From: Streptomyces sp. NBC_00287
GTDB lineage: Bacteria; Actinomycetota; Actinomycetes; Streptomycetales; Streptomycetaceae
Direction: 5' to 3'
DNA: 64,000 bases
Assembly: GCF_036173105.1 (NCBI RefSeq)
Contig: NZ_CP108053.1
Location: forward strand, 4,588,001 to 4,652,000
Both the position numbers and the translations under genes were made by a program. The notes beneath the pieces were generated by a model that saw only the letters and a program-made list of their open reading frames with translations, was not told the DNA's origin and did not search any database. Positions 8,468 to 17,317 of the stretch are shown here, one piece after another; the first letter of the stretch is position 1, and each line of letters starts with the position of its first letter.

Positions 8468-9265
8468 TCAGCTCATCAGGGGCAGCAAAGCGCCAAGATC
8501 CGCCCGCTCCCCGCTGGCGCTGACCTTCGCCTCGCGCAGGGCGTCCGACCACTCCAGCCGCCCGGTCGCGAGCCGGATCCAGGTCAGCGGGTCGGTCTCG
8601 ACGACATTGGGCGGGGTGCCGCGGGTGTGCCGGGGTCCCTCGACACACTGCACGACGGCATACGGCGGGATCCGCACCTCGGTCGAGCCGCCGGGCGCCT
8701 TGACGGCCAGCGCGTCGGCGAGCAGCCGGGTGCAGGCGGCGAGGGCCTGCCGGTCGTACGGCACCTCGAGACCCGGCACCGCGGCGGTCAGGTCGTCGGT
8801 GTGGACGACGAGTTCGACGGCGCGCGTGACGAGATAGTCGGCGAGCGGCAGGGCACCGGCGTTGGTCTCCAGCACCCGGGTGCCGGGGTGGGTGTCGAGC
8901 AGCTCCTCGAGGGCGCGGGTGATGTCGGCGAGGTAGGCGTCGAGGTCGGGGTGCTCCTCGACCAGCCTTTTCGTGAACTCGTCGATGGCCGAGGAGCTGG
9001 CGGAGGTCGCGAAGGGCCAGTCCAGCAGTACGGCGTCCGGCTTCGGCGGCTCCGGCAGCGCGAGGGAGCGCCCGATGGCCGTCACCGCCATCCCGATGTG
9101 CGCGACCAACTCCCGTACGGTCCACTCGCCGAGCCGGGTGGGCAGCGCGAGCTGCTCGGGCGTGAGCCCGCGCACGGCGTCCTGGACGTGCCGGAGCTGG
9201 GCGAAGACCGCGGCGCGGATCTTGGCGTGGTCGTAGCTGCGGGTGCGCTTCTTGGCCGGGGGCAT
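8468..9265 (-). CDS. Maleylpyruvate isomerase-family (MDMPI/DinB fold) protein
   Basis: 265 residues. The N-terminal half has the DinB-like four-helix fold of mycothiol-dependent enzymes: LRHVQDAVRGLTPEQLALPT, then GEWTVRELVAHIGMAV, and a second metal-ligand stretch VTRAVELVVHTDDL. The C-terminal part (TDPLTWIRLATGRLEWSDAL) resembles the SCP-like domain that closes many family members. Actinobacteria use mycothiol instead of glutathione, so it is probably a mycothiol-linked transferase or isomerase of unknown substrate. ATG 9265 gives a basic start (MPPAKKRTRSYDHAK). Confidence 0.8.
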   Translation of the reverse strand: MPPAKKRTRSYDHAKIRAAVFAQLRHVQDAVRGLTPEQLALPTRLGEWTVRELVAHIGMAVTAIGRSLALPEPPKPDAVLLDWPFATSASSSAIDEFTKRLVEEHPDLDAYLADITRALEELLDTHPGTRVLETNAGALPLADYLVTRAVELVVHTDDLTAAVPGLEVPYDRQALAACTRLLADALAVKAPGGSTEVRIPPYAVVQCVEGPRHTRGTPPNVVETDPLTWIRLATGRLEWSDALREAKVSASGERADLGALLPLMS

Positions 9266-9372
9266 GCGATCAAGCGTAGGAGAGGGTCACTCGTACGTGT
9301 GTACGGCCGTGAAAACCGCCCCGTGGCGCCGGAACCCGACAACACTGGTCTGCGCCTGGAAGGGGGTGCAAC

Positions 9373-9957
9373 ATGACGGTTATGGCCGAGCACACGTCTC
9401 AGATGTCGGTGGACGAGTTCGAAACGATCGCCTCCGCCGCTCCCGAGACCGTCACGTTGGAGTTCATCAACGGACGGATCGGGGTCAAAGCGGTGACGGA
9501 CGGGGACCACAGCACCATCGTGTCCTGGCTGGCCCGGCGCTGTATGCAGGCCAGGGCCGACCTGGACCTGTATCAGGGGCAAGGACTCCGGGTCGAGGCG
9601 TACCGGGAGGGCAGGGCGAAACCGGATGCGGTGCTCGCGCCCGAGGCCCACTTTGCGGGGCACGGCGAGTGGGCCGAACCCGACGGGGCTCTCATGGTCG
9701 TCGAGGTCACCTCGTACGACTCGGACACGGACCGCAGGGACCGGCACGAGAAGCCGGCCGCCTACGGCCAGTCCGGCATCCCGCTGTACCTCCTGATCGA
9801 CCGGGACAGCTGCACGGTCACAGTGCACAGCTCCCCGGACTGGCAGGTCGGCGGCTACCGACACGTCCTCACCGCGAAGTTCGGCGAGAAGGTGCTCCTC
9901 CCCCACCCGATGGGCATCGAACTCGACACGGAGATCCTCAAGAACTACGTGCGGTGA
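9373..9957 (+). CDS. Uma2 family (DUF820) putative endonuclease
   Basis: 194 residues. Uma2 proteins have a PD-(D/E)XK nuclease-like fold and are abundant in Streptomyces and cyanobacteria; their biological role is unclear. Visible core: MSVDEFETIASAAPE, LEFINGRIGVKAV, the Asp-containing KPDAVLAP, and the E-x-x pair in MVVEVTSYDSDTDRRDRHEK followed by YGQSGIPLYLLID. A purine-rich RBS (AAGGGGG) lies 8 nt before the ATG. No partner methylase or antitoxin is adjacent; it stands alone, convergent with purL. Confidence 0.85.
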   Translation: MTVMAEHTSQMSVDEFETIASAAPETVTLEFINGRIGVKAVTDGDHSTIVSWLARRCMQARADLDLYQGQGLRVEAYREGRAKPDAVLAPEAHFAGHGEWAEPDGALMVVEVTSYDSDTDRRDRHEKPAAYGQSGIPLYLLIDRDSCTVTVHSSPDWQVGGYRHVLTAKFGEKVLLPHPMGIELDTEILKNYVR

Positions 9958-9965
9958 GCCGAGAA

Positions 9966-9998
9966 GAAGGTCCCGTCCGTTGACCGGACGGGACCTTC
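9966..9998. terminator. Bidirectional terminator between Uma2 gene and purL
   Basis: Perfect 14-bp inverted repeat GAAGGTCCCGTCCG / CGGACGGGACCTTC with a 5-nt loop, between convergent genes. Confidence 0.85.
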
Positions 9999-10013
9999 AT
10001 GTCGTACTGCCGA

Positions 10014-12272
10014 CTACGCCAGCAGTGCCGGGATCGTCGCCTCGTGAACCTCGCGGAGTTCGGTCAGGGAGAGCACGAACTCGCCCTGGACGTCGATCTC
10101 CTCGCCGTCGACCACGCCGATGCGGGTGACCGGGAGGCCCCGGGCGCCGCACATGTCGTTGAAGCGGACCTCCTCCGAGCGGGGTACGGCCACGACCGCG
10201 CGGCCCGCCGACTCCGAGAAGAGGAAGGTGAAGGCGTCCAGACCGTCCGGGACGATCAGACGGGCGCCCTTGTCGCCGAGCAGCGCCGACTCGACGACCG
10301 CCTGGATCAGACCGCCGTCGGACAGGTCGTGCGCGGAGTCGATCATGCCGTCGCGGGAGGCCGAGATCAGGATCTCGGCGAGCAGCCGCTCGCGCTCCAG
10401 GTCGACCTGCGGCGGCAGACCACCGAGGTGGTCGTGGACGACCTGCGACCAGGCCGAACCGCCGAACTCCTCACGCGTGTCGCCGAGGAGGTAGAGCAGC
10501 TGCCCCTCCTCCTGGAAGGCGACCGGCGTACGGCGGGCGACGTCGTCGATGACACCGAGGACCGCCACGACCGGGGTCGGGTGGATGGCCACCTCGCCGG
10601 TCTGGTTGTACAGGGAGACATTGCCGCCGGTCACCGGGGTGCCGAGCTGCTGGCAGGCGTCTGCCAGACCGCGGATGGCCTCCGCGAACTGCCACATCAC
10701 CGCCGGGTCCTCGGGCGAGCCGAAGTTCAGGCAGTCCGACACCGCGAGCGGCTTGGCGCCGGTCGTGGCCACGTTGCGGTAGGCCTCCGCCAGCGCCAAC
10801 TGCGCGCCCGCGTACGGGTCGAGCTTGGCGTACCGGCCGTTGCCGTCCGTCGCGATGGCGACGCCGAGGCCGGTCTCCTCGTCGATGCGGATCATGCCGG
10901 AGTCCTCCGGCTGGGCCAGCACCGTGTTGCCCTGCACGAAGTGGTCGTACTGCGAGGTGATCCACTTCTTGGACGCCTGGTTGGGCGAGCCGACCAGCTT
11001 CAGGACCTGCTCCCGCAGCTCCTCCGAAGCAGCGGGCCGCGGCAGCTTGTTCGCGTCGTCCGCCTGGAGCTCGTCCTGCCAGGACGGCCGGGCGTACGGG
11101 CGCTCGTAGACCGGGCCGTCGTGCGCGACCGTGCGCGGGTCGACGTCGACGATCTTGCCGCCGTGCCAGAAGATCTCGAGCCGGTCGCCGTCCGTGACCT
11201 CACCGATCACCGTGGCGATGACATCCCACTTCTCGCAGATCTCCAGGAACCGGTCGACCTTCGCCGGCTCCACGACCGCGCACATGCGCTCCTGCGACTC
11301 GCTCATGAGGATTTCCTCGGGAGAGAGCGTGGAGTCGCGCAGCGGGACGTCGTCGAGTACGACGGTCATGCCGCCGGAGCCGTTGGACGCCAGCTCGGAC
11401 GTGGCACACGACAGGCCCGCCGCACCCAGGTCCTGGATACCGACGACCAGCTTCTCCTTGAACGCCTCCAGGGTGCACTCGATGAGGAGCTTCTCCTGGA
11501 AGGGGTCGCCGACCTGGACGGCCGGACGCTTGGAGGGCTTGGCGTCGTCGAAGGTCTCGCTCGCCAGGATCGACGCGCCGCCGATGCCGTCGCCGCCGGT
11601 CCGGGCCCCGTACAGGATGACCTTGTTGCCCGCGCCGGACGCCTTCGCCAGGTGGATGTCCTCGTGCCGCATCACACCGATGGCACCGGCGTTGACCAGC
11701 GGGTTGCCCTGGTAGCAGGAGTCGAAGACGACCTCGCCGCCGATGTTGGGCAGGCCCAGGCAGTTGCCGTAACCGCCGATACCGGCGACGACACCCGGCA
11801 GCACGCGCTTGGTGTCGGGGTGGTCAGCGGCACCGAAGCGCAGCGGGTCCACGACCGCCACCGGCCGCGCGCCCATCGCGATGATGTCGCGGACGATGCC
11901 GCCGACGCCCGTGGCCGCGCCCTGGTAGGGCTCCACATAAGAGGGGTGGTTGTGCGACTCGACCTTGAACGTGACCGCGTAACCCTGGCCGACGTCCACC
12001 ACACCGGCGTTCTCGCCGATGCCGACGAGCAGCGCGTCGCTCTGCGGCGCCTTCTCGCCGAACTGGCGCAGATGGACCTTGGAGGACTTGTACGAGCAGT
12101 GCTCGGACCACATGACCGAGTACATGGCGAGCTCGGCACCGGTGGGCCGGCGGCCGAGGATCTCCACGACCCGCTCGTACTCGTCCTTCTTCAGGCCGAG
12201 TTCGGCCCAGGGCAGCTCGACGTCGGGGGTCGCGGCCGCGTGCTCGACCGTGTCCAGAGGCGTCCGGCTCAT
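10014..12272 (-). CDS. purL: Phosphoribosylformylglycinamidine synthase, large subunit
   Basis: 752 residues, the size of the small-type PurL that works with separate PurS and PurQ subunits (the fused enterobacterial type is ~1,300). It converts FGAR to FGAM using ATP and ammonia channelled from PurQ. Motifs: YSVMWSEHCSYKSSK, VVDVGQGYAVTFKVESHNHPS, FDSCYQGNPLVNAG and HDLSDGGLIQAVVE. The ATG overlaps the purQ stop (ATGA), indicating translational coupling in the order purS-purQ-purL. Confidence 0.97.
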   Translation of the reverse strand: MSRTPLDTVEHAAATPDVELPWAELGLKKDEYERVVEILGRRPTGAELAMYSVMWSEHCSYKSSKVHLRQFGEKAPQSDALLVGIGENAGVVDVGQGYAVTFKVESHNHPSYVEPYQGAATGVGGIVRDIIAMGARPVAVVDPLRFGAADHPDTKRVLPGVVAGIGGYGNCLGLPNIGGEVVFDSCYQGNPLVNAGAIGVMRHEDIHLAKASGAGNKVILYGARTGGDGIGGASILASETFDDAKPSKRPAVQVGDPFQEKLLIECTLEAFKEKLVVGIQDLGAAGLSCATSELASNGSGGMTVVLDDVPLRDSTLSPEEILMSESQERMCAVVEPAKVDRFLEICEKWDVIATVIGEVTDGDRLEIFWHGGKIVDVDPRTVAHDGPVYERPYARPSWQDELQADDANKLPRPAASEELREQVLKLVGSPNQASKKWITSQYDHFVQGNTVLAQPEDSGMIRIDEETGLGVAIATDGNGRYAKLDPYAGAQLALAEAYRNVATTGAKPLAVSDCLNFGSPEDPAVMWQFAEAIRGLADACQQLGTPVTGGNVSLYNQTGEVAIHPTPVVAVLGVIDDVARRTPVAFQEEGQLLYLLGDTREEFGGSAWSQVVHDHLGGLPPQVDLERERLLAEILISASRDGMIDSAHDLSDGGLIQAVVESALLGDKGARLIVPDGLDAFTFLFSESAGRAVVAVPRSEEVRFNDMCGARGLPVTRIGVVDGEEIDVQGEFVLSLTELREVHEATIPALLA

Positions 12273-12949
12273 GCGTTGACCAGCTTCTTGAGGATCGAGG
12301 TGAAGAAGGGGAGACCGTCGGTGCGGCCGCTGCCGATGAGCGGCTCCACGGCGTGCTCCGGGTGCGGCATCAGACCTACGACGTTGCCGGCCTCGTTGGT
12401 GATGCCGGCGATGTCGCGGAGCGAGCCGTTGGGGTTGAAGTCCAGGTACCGGAAGGCGACGCGGCCCTCCGCCTCCAGCTTGTCGAGTGTGTACTCGTCG
12501 GCGACGTACCGGCCGTCCATGTTCTTGAGCGGGATGTAGATCTCCTGCCCGCTCTCGTAGTCGCTGGTCCAGGAGGTGGCGGCGTTCTCGACCCGCAGCT
12601 TCTGGTCGCGGCAGATGAAGTGGAGGTGGTCGTTGCCGAGCATCCCGCCGGGGAGCAGGTGGGCCTCGGTGAGGATCTGGAAGCCGTTGCAGATGCCGAG
12701 GACCGGCAGACCGGCCTTCGACTGCTCGATGACGGTCTCCATCACCGGCGAGAACCGGGAGATGGCCCCGGCGCGCAGATAATCGCCGTAGGAGAAACCG
12801 CCGGGCAACACCACGGCGTCGACCTGGTGAAGGTTCTTGTCCTTGTGCCAGAGGGCGACGGGTTCGGCACCCGCGAGACGGATCGCGCGCTGGGTGTCCC
12901 GGTCGTCGAGACTCCCCGGGAAAGTGACGACGCCAATACGAGCGGTCAC
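12269..12949 (-). CDS. purQ: Phosphoribosylformylglycinamidine synthase, glutaminase subunit
   Basis: 226 residues, class I glutamine amidotransferase. It releases ammonia from glutamine for PurL. N-terminus MTARIGVVTFPGSLDDRDTQ, oxyanion segment VLPGGFSYGDYLRAG, nucleophile elbow VLGICNGFQILTEAHLLPG and the His/Glu end MPHPEHAVEPL. The GTG start overlaps the purS stop (GTGA), and its own stop overlaps the purL start (ATGA). Confidence 0.97.
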   Translation of the reverse strand: MTARIGVVTFPGSLDDRDTQRAIRLAGAEPVALWHKDKNLHQVDAVVLPGGFSYGDYLRAGAISRFSPVMETVIEQSKAGLPVLGICNGFQILTEAHLLPGGMLGNDHLHFICRDQKLRVENAATSWTSDYESGQEIYIPLKNMDGRYVADEYTLDKLEAEGRVAFRYLDFNPNGSLRDIAGITNEAGNVVGLMPHPEHAVEPLIGSGRTDGLPFFTSILKKLVNA

Positions 12950-13209
12950 TTCGCGGCCTCCGCGACTTCCTCCACCTTGACGGTGAAGTCCTCGATCACG
13001 GTGTTGGCGAGGAAGGATTCCGCAAGATCGTGGATGCGGGCGAGCGCGGCCTCGTCGACCGGCCCGTCAACTTCCAGTTCGAATCGCTTTCCCTGACGTA
13101 CGTCCGAGATGCCTTCGAAACCCAGCCGCGGCAGTGCGCGCTGCACCGCCTGGCCCTGGGGGTCGAGGATCTCCGGCTTGAGCATGACGTCGACTACGAC
13201 GCGTGCCAC
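12946..13209 (-). CDS. purS: Phosphoribosylformylglycinamidine synthase subunit PurS
   Basis: 87 residues, starting MARVVVDVMLKPEILDPQGQ, then VQRALPRLGFEGISDVRQGK. PurS bridges PurL and PurQ in the FGAR amidotransferase complex. I use the GTG at 13209 because GGGAG lies 5 nt upstream; an in-frame GTG two codons earlier overlaps that ribosome site. It is first in the purSQL operon; the promoter must lie in the AT-rich spacer shared with lsrL. Confidence 0.93.
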   Translation of the reverse strand: MARVVVDVMLKPEILDPQGQAVQRALPRLGFEGISDVRQGKRFELEVDGPVDEAALARIHDLAESFLANTVIEDFTVKVEEVAEAAK

Positions 13210-13486
13210 GTGCACTCCCGGTGGTGTGGTGCTGAGCAGGTTCCTGCAGTGGTTTCAGACTACCTGCACAAAATTTCTACGCGCGTCGACTTGTAGGAAT
13301 CTACGTGATGGCTGTCACGAGCCGACAGAAGTGCGGGTACACGGAAAAGTTCCGGGAAAGATCCGAGATCGTCACCCGATACCTATTGCGCTCGGACACG
13401 CGGGAGGATTTAGTCGGGCTTCACAATGCATTGTCGGGCACTGTACAAATGAATTGTCACCCGTGCCGTACGAAGGGACCAATTTC

Positions 13487-13804
13487 GTGGCGCAGAAGGT
13501 CGTGGTCACCCTCTTTGACGACATCGACGGCTCGGAAGCGGCGGAAACGATCGCCTTCGGACTCGACGGCAAGTCGTACGAGATCGACCTGAACCAAACG
13601 AATGCCGAGAAACTGCGTAAGGCGCTCGAGCCGTACGTGGAGGCCGGCCGCAAGCGGTCGCGCTCCGGCAAGGCCTACCGGCAGACCGAGGTCGCCCCGG
13701 ACCCGGCGGCCGTCCGGGCCTGGGCCCAGGCCAACAAGATGGACGTACCGGCGCGCGGCCGGATCCCCAAGAAGGTCTACGAGGCGTTCGCCGCGGCGCA
13801 GTGA
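13487..13804 (+). CDS. lsrL: Lsr2-like nucleoid-associated protein (LsrL type)
   Basis: 105 residues from a GTG preceded by AAGGGA. The N-terminal dimerisation domain is clear (KVVVTLFDDIDGSEAAETIA, then VSYEIDLN-like GKSYEIDLNQTNAEKLRKAL), followed by a linker and a C-terminal DNA-binding domain containing the RGR AT-hook-like motif (VPARGRIPKKVYEAF). Lsr2 proteins bind AT-rich DNA and silence horizontally acquired genes and specialised clusters. Streptomyces carries a main Lsr2 and a paralogue, LsrL; position beside purSQL fits the paralogue. The ~200 bp upstream is distinctly AT-rich, so self-binding is plausible. Confidence 0.88.
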   Translation: MAQKVVVTLFDDIDGSEAAETIAFGLDGKSYEIDLNQTNAEKLRKALEPYVEAGRKRSRSGKAYRQTEVAPDPAAVRAWAQANKMDVPARGRIPKKVYEAFAAAQ

Positions 13805-13937
13805 CGTTCCCCCGGTCGTCCTCAGGGTGTGTCAGCGGGCCCTGAGGACAGCCGACTTGCGCTGCACCCCTGTCGATCAGCTAGAGTCTGGAACACGCCG
13901 CGGGGCGGGGCCGGAAAAGCCCAGCTCACGGAGGCAT

Positions 13938-14009
13938 GCGGGTGTAGTTCAGTAGTAGAACATCCCCCTTCCAGGGGGAAGGCGCAGTGTGCAATTCCTG
14001 TCACCCGCT
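13938..14009 (+). tRNA. tRNA-Gly (TCC)
   Basis: Acceptor GCGGGTG (13938-13944) pairs with CACCCGC (14002-14008), discriminator T. Anticodon loop CTTCCAG on a TCCCC/GGGGA stem gives TCC. CCA not encoded. Confidence 0.93.
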
Positions 14010-14089
14010 CTGCACCGCCGTACCGGGCATCCTTCTGGATCAGGTAGGCTGGTGCTCGCGCCGATCGGTGAGAGCCGGTCGGAGGCAAT

Positions 14090-14162
14090 GCGGACGTAGC
14101 TCAGTTGGTAGAGCGCAACCTTGCCAAGGTTGAGGTCGCGAGTTCGAGCCTCGTCGTCCGCT
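14090..14162 (+). tRNA. tRNA-Gly (GCC), copy 1
   Basis: Acceptor GCGGACG pairs with CGTCCGC, anticodon GCC in the loop between CAACC and GGTTG, T-arm GCGAGTTCGAGCCTCGT. Identical over its full 73 nt to the copy at 17945-18017. A terminator follows. Confidence 0.95.
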
Positions 14163-14170
14163 CGGGAATG

Positions 14171-14200
14171 AGACCCCGGTCCATCGGACCGGGGTCTTTT
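14171..14200 (+). terminator. Terminator after tRNA-Gly copy 1
   Basis: AGACCCCGGTCC / GGACCGGGGTCT (12-bp perfect stem, 3-nt loop) followed by TTTT. Confidence 0.9.
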
Positions 14201-14291
14201 CATATGCCGCGCGCGTTTGCCTGACATTTGTCATACGCGGTGATGACAGCCCGCACTGTCCGGCCGCCCGCCTCGCCGGGACGCTGAAGTC

Positions 14292-15248
14292 ATGGACAGG
14301 AACGAACACGAACACGTGATTGAGGTCACCGACCTGCGGCGTGTGTACGGGGGCGGGTTCGAGGCGGTGCGCGGAATCACCTTCTCGGTGGCGCGCGGTG
14401 AGGTCTTCGCGCTGCTCGGCACCAATGGTGCGGGCAAGACCTCCACCGTCGAACTGCTGGAGGGGCTCGCGCGGCCCGCCGAGGGGCGCGTCCGGGTGCT
14501 CGGGCACGACCCCTACTCCGAACGGGCCGTCGTAAGGCCGCGGACCGGGGTCATGCTCCAGGAGGGCGGTTTCCCGTCCGAGCTGACCGTCGCGGAGACC
14601 GCCCGGATGTGGGCCGGGTGTGTGAGCGGGGCGCGCTCTTCGCTGGAGGTGCTGGCGCTCGTAGGACTCGACCGGCGGGCCGGGGTGCGGGTGAAGCAGC
14701 TCTCGGGGGGTGAGCGGCGGCGGCTGGATCTGGCGCTGGCGCTGATCGGGGATCCCGAGGTGCTGTTCCTCGACGAGCCGACGACCGGGCTCGACGCCGA
14801 GGGCCGCCGGGACACCTGGGAACTGGTGCGGGCGCTGCGCGAGCGGGGCACGACCGTACTGCTCACCACGCACTATCTGGAGGAGGCCGAGGGCCTCGCC
14901 GACCGGCTGGCGATCCTGCACGAGGGGCGCATCGCGGCGGCCGGCACCCCGGCCGAGGTGACCGCGAGCCAGCCCTCCCGGATCTCCTTCGAGCTGCCCG
15001 AGAACTGGTTCCTGGGCGACCTTCCGCCGCTCGACGAGCTCGGGGTGTCCGGGCACGAGGTGGACGGCCGGGTCGTACGGCTGCGCACCCGCGAGCTTCA
15101 AAGGGCGGCCACCGGGCTGCTGACCTGGGCCGAGCGGGCCGGGGTCGAGCTGCGGCGGCTGGATGTGCGGTCGGCGTCGCTGGAGGAGGCGTTCCTGGGG
15201 ATCGCCCGGGAGGCGTCCGCGGCCGAGGCGAAGGAGTACGCGGCATGA
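14292..15248 (+). CDS. ABC transporter ATP-binding protein (DrrA-like)
   Basis: 318 residues. Nucleotide-binding domain with Walker A LLGTNGAGKTST (near residue 44), Q-loop, signature LSGGERRRLDLALAL, Walker B VLFLDEPTTGLD and switch His in LLTTHYLEEAEGLADRL. The C-terminal extension resembles DrrA/ABC-2 antibiotic exporters. Its stop overlaps the start of the permease gene (ATGA), so the two form one exporter. The adjoining two-component system probably regulates or senses through it. Substrate unknown; lipid, peptide or drug export are all possible. Confidence 0.9.
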   Translation: MDRNEHEHVIEVTDLRRVYGGGFEAVRGITFSVARGEVFALLGTNGAGKTSTVELLEGLARPAEGRVRVLGHDPYSERAVVRPRTGVMLQEGGFPSELTVAETARMWAGCVSGARSSLEVLALVGLDRRAGVRVKQLSGGERRRLDLALALIGDPEVLFLDEPTTGLDAEGRRDTWELVRALRERGTTVLLTTHYLEEAEGLADRLAILHEGRIAAAGTPAEVTASQPSRISFELPENWFLGDLPPLDELGVSGHEVDGRVVRLRTRELQRAATGLLTWAERAGVELRRLDVRSASLEEAFLGIAREASAAEAKEYAA

Positions 15249-16021
15249 GCGAGGCGATGACGACCCCGGCGGGGCGGGTGGCGGCGCTGGCGCGGGCCGA
15301 GCTGACCCTGTTCGGGCGCAGCAAGGGCATGATCGTGGCGGCCGTGTTCGTCCCGCTGGTGCTGCCGTTCAGTGTGCGGGCGGCGGTGGAGGACATGGAC
15401 CTCGCCGAGCACGGGCTGGACGTGGGGCAGGTGCTGCTGCCCGGGGCGATCGGCTTCTCGCTGCTGTTCGCGGTGTACTCGGCGCTCATCGGCGTCTTCG
15501 TGGGCCGCCGCGAGGAACTCGTACTGAAGCGGCTGCGCACCGGCGAGCTGCGTGACCGCGAGATCCTCGCCGGGGCCGCGCTCCCGCCCGTGGCCATCGG
15601 CCTGGTGCAGGCCCTGGTCCTGGTGGCCGGCTGCACGGTGCTGCTGGATGTGGCGGCCCCGAAGGCGCCCCATCTCGCCGTCCTCGGGCTGCTGTTCGGG
15701 CTGGTGATGTGCGCGGCGCTGGCCGCCGTGACGGCGAGCTTCACCCGGACCGTGGAGAGCGCGCAGGTCACCTCGCTGCCGCTGGTGATGGTCTCGATGG
15801 TGGCCTCCGGGATCGCGGTCCCACTGGAGCTGCTGCCCGAACCGATGGCCTCGGTGTGCGCACTGCTGCCGCTCAGCCCGGTGATCACACTGGTCCGCGG
15901 CGGCTGGACCGGCTCCCTGTCCGCCTACGAGGCACTGGGCGCCCTGCTCACCGCGCTGGCCTGGACCGTGCTCGCGGTGTTTGCTGTAGGGCGGTGGTTC
16001 CGCTGGGAGCCGCGGCGCTGA
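15245..16021 (+). CDS. ABC-2 type transporter permease
   Basis: 258 residues with about six hydrophobic segments (for example MIVAAVFVPLVLPFSV, LLPGAIGFSLLFAVYSALIG, LAVLGLLFGLVMCAALAAV and VTSLPLVMVSMVASGIAVPL). The cytoplasmic loop RREELVLKRLRTGELRDREI is typical of ABC-2 exporters. Translationally coupled to the preceding ATPase. Two ATPases and two permeases would make the complete exporter. Confidence 0.88.
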   Translation: MSEAMTTPAGRVAALARAELTLFGRSKGMIVAAVFVPLVLPFSVRAAVEDMDLAEHGLDVGQVLLPGAIGFSLLFAVYSALIGVFVGRREELVLKRLRTGELRDREILAGAALPPVAIGLVQALVLVAGCTVLLDVAAPKAPHLAVLGLLFGLVMCAALAAVTASFTRTVESAQVTSLPLVMVSMVASGIAVPLELLPEPMASVCALLPLSPVITLVRGGWTGSLSAYEALGALLTALAWTVLAVFAVGRWFRWEPRR

Positions 16022-16117
16022 GAGCGTGGGGGAGCGTGCCAGGCGGCGGGCGCCCGGCCGGGGATGTGACCCAGGCTCTGACGTACGGGAACAGTCGGGA
16101 ACAGTAGGGAGTGGCGC

Positions 16118-17317
16118 GTGTCGGGGGGATGGTGGCGGGGCAAGAGCACGCCCGCGAAGGTCGAGACGTATACGCGCTGGTCGTTTCATTTCTTTGCGCT
16201 GGCCGAGGTCGGCGGGGTCGGGGTGCCGACCGGGGAGGCCATGGGAACGGCGGCCGGGGGCTGGCTGCTGGCGCTGGTTCTCGGGCATGCCGTGATGTGC
16301 GCGGTGACGGCGTCACGGGCGCTGGACTGGACGCGTGGCCGCCGTGAGCAGCCCGTCCGGCTGCTGTGGGCGCTCACCGCCACCACCGCGGTGATCGCCG
16401 TCACCGCGATCGGGATCTCCGAACACGGCCCCGAGGGCGAGGCCGTCGACTCCGCGGCCGGCGCGGTCTTCGCGGTCGTACTGATCTTCGCGGCCGGGGT
16501 CATGGCTCTCGGGGTACGGGACCGGCGGCGGGTGTTCGCGATCGTCGGTGGCTTCGCGGTGGGCGCGGGTGCGGTGTCGTTCCCGCTGGGGATGCCGGGA
16601 CCGGCAGCACTGGCCATGATGGCCGCGGTGCTGATCGGCGGCGGATTCATCGCCTTCACCTCCGCCTTCTCCGTCTGGCTGCTGAATGCCGTCTACGAAC
16701 TCGACGAGGCCCGCGAGACCCGCACCAGGCTCGCCGTCGCCGAGGAACGGCTGCGGTTCGGGCGGGACATGCACGACGTCATGGGCCGCAATCTGGCGGT
16801 CATCGCCCTCAAGAGCGAGCTGGCCGTGCAGCTCGCGCGGCGCGGGCGCCCCGAGGCCGTGGACCAGATGATCGAGGTGCAGCGCATCGCGCAGGAGTCG
16901 CAGCGCGAGGTGCGGGATGTCGTACGGGGATATCGCGAGGCCGATCTGGGGGCCGAACTCGCCGGTGCGCAGGGCGTGTTGACGGCGGCCGGGATCTCCT
17001 GCGAGGTGAGCGGGCCGGTGGCGGGGCTGCCGGCCGAGGTGCAGTCGGCGCTCGGGTGGGTGGTCCGGGAGGCCACGACGAATGTGCTGCGGCACGGGAA
17101 CGCGGAGCGGTGTGCGGTGTCCGTGCGGGTGCGGGAGGAGTGTGTGGTGCTGACGGTGGAGAACGACGGGGTCGTGGGTTTCCCCGGGAAGGGCGGCTCC
17201 GGGCTTGCCGGGCTGCGGGAGCGGCTCGCGGCCGTGGCGGGGACGTTGGAGGCGGGGGCCGAGGGAGGCGTGTTCCGGGTGGTGGCCGAGGTGCCGTTGG
17301 TGGGGGTCGTGGCGTGA
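16118..17317 (+). CDS. Two-component sensor histidine kinase (DesK/NarL-system type)
   Basis: 399 residues. Several N-terminal membrane segments (for example GGWLLALVLGHAVMCAVT, VFAVVLIFAAGVMALGV and AALAMMAAVLIGGGFIAF), then a HisKA_3 dimerisation domain with phospho-acceptor His in RFGRDMHDVMGRNLAVIALK, and an HATPase domain with the N-box VVREATTNVLRHG and G-box GGSGLAGLRERL. No sensor domain outside the membrane part, which suggests sensing of the membrane or of the adjacent ABC transporter, as in DesK- or LiaS-type kinases. GTG start with GGGAG 8 nt upstream. Overlaps the response regulator gene by GTGA. Confidence 0.92.
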   Translation: MSGGWWRGKSTPAKVETYTRWSFHFFALAEVGGVGVPTGEAMGTAAGGWLLALVLGHAVMCAVTASRALDWTRGRREQPVRLLWALTATTAVIAVTAIGISEHGPEGEAVDSAAGAVFAVVLIFAAGVMALGVRDRRRVFAIVGGFAVGAGAVSFPLGMPGPAALAMMAAVLIGGGFIAFTSAFSVWLLNAVYELDEARETRTRLAVAEERLRFGRDMHDVMGRNLAVIALKSELAVQLARRGRPEAVDQMIEVQRIAQESQREVRDVVRGYREADLGAELAGAQGVLTAAGISCEVSGPVAGLPAEVQSALGWVVREATTNVLRHGNAERCAVSVRVREECVVLTVENDGVVGFPGKGGSGLAGLRERLAAVAGTLEAGAEGGVFRVVAEVPLVGVVA

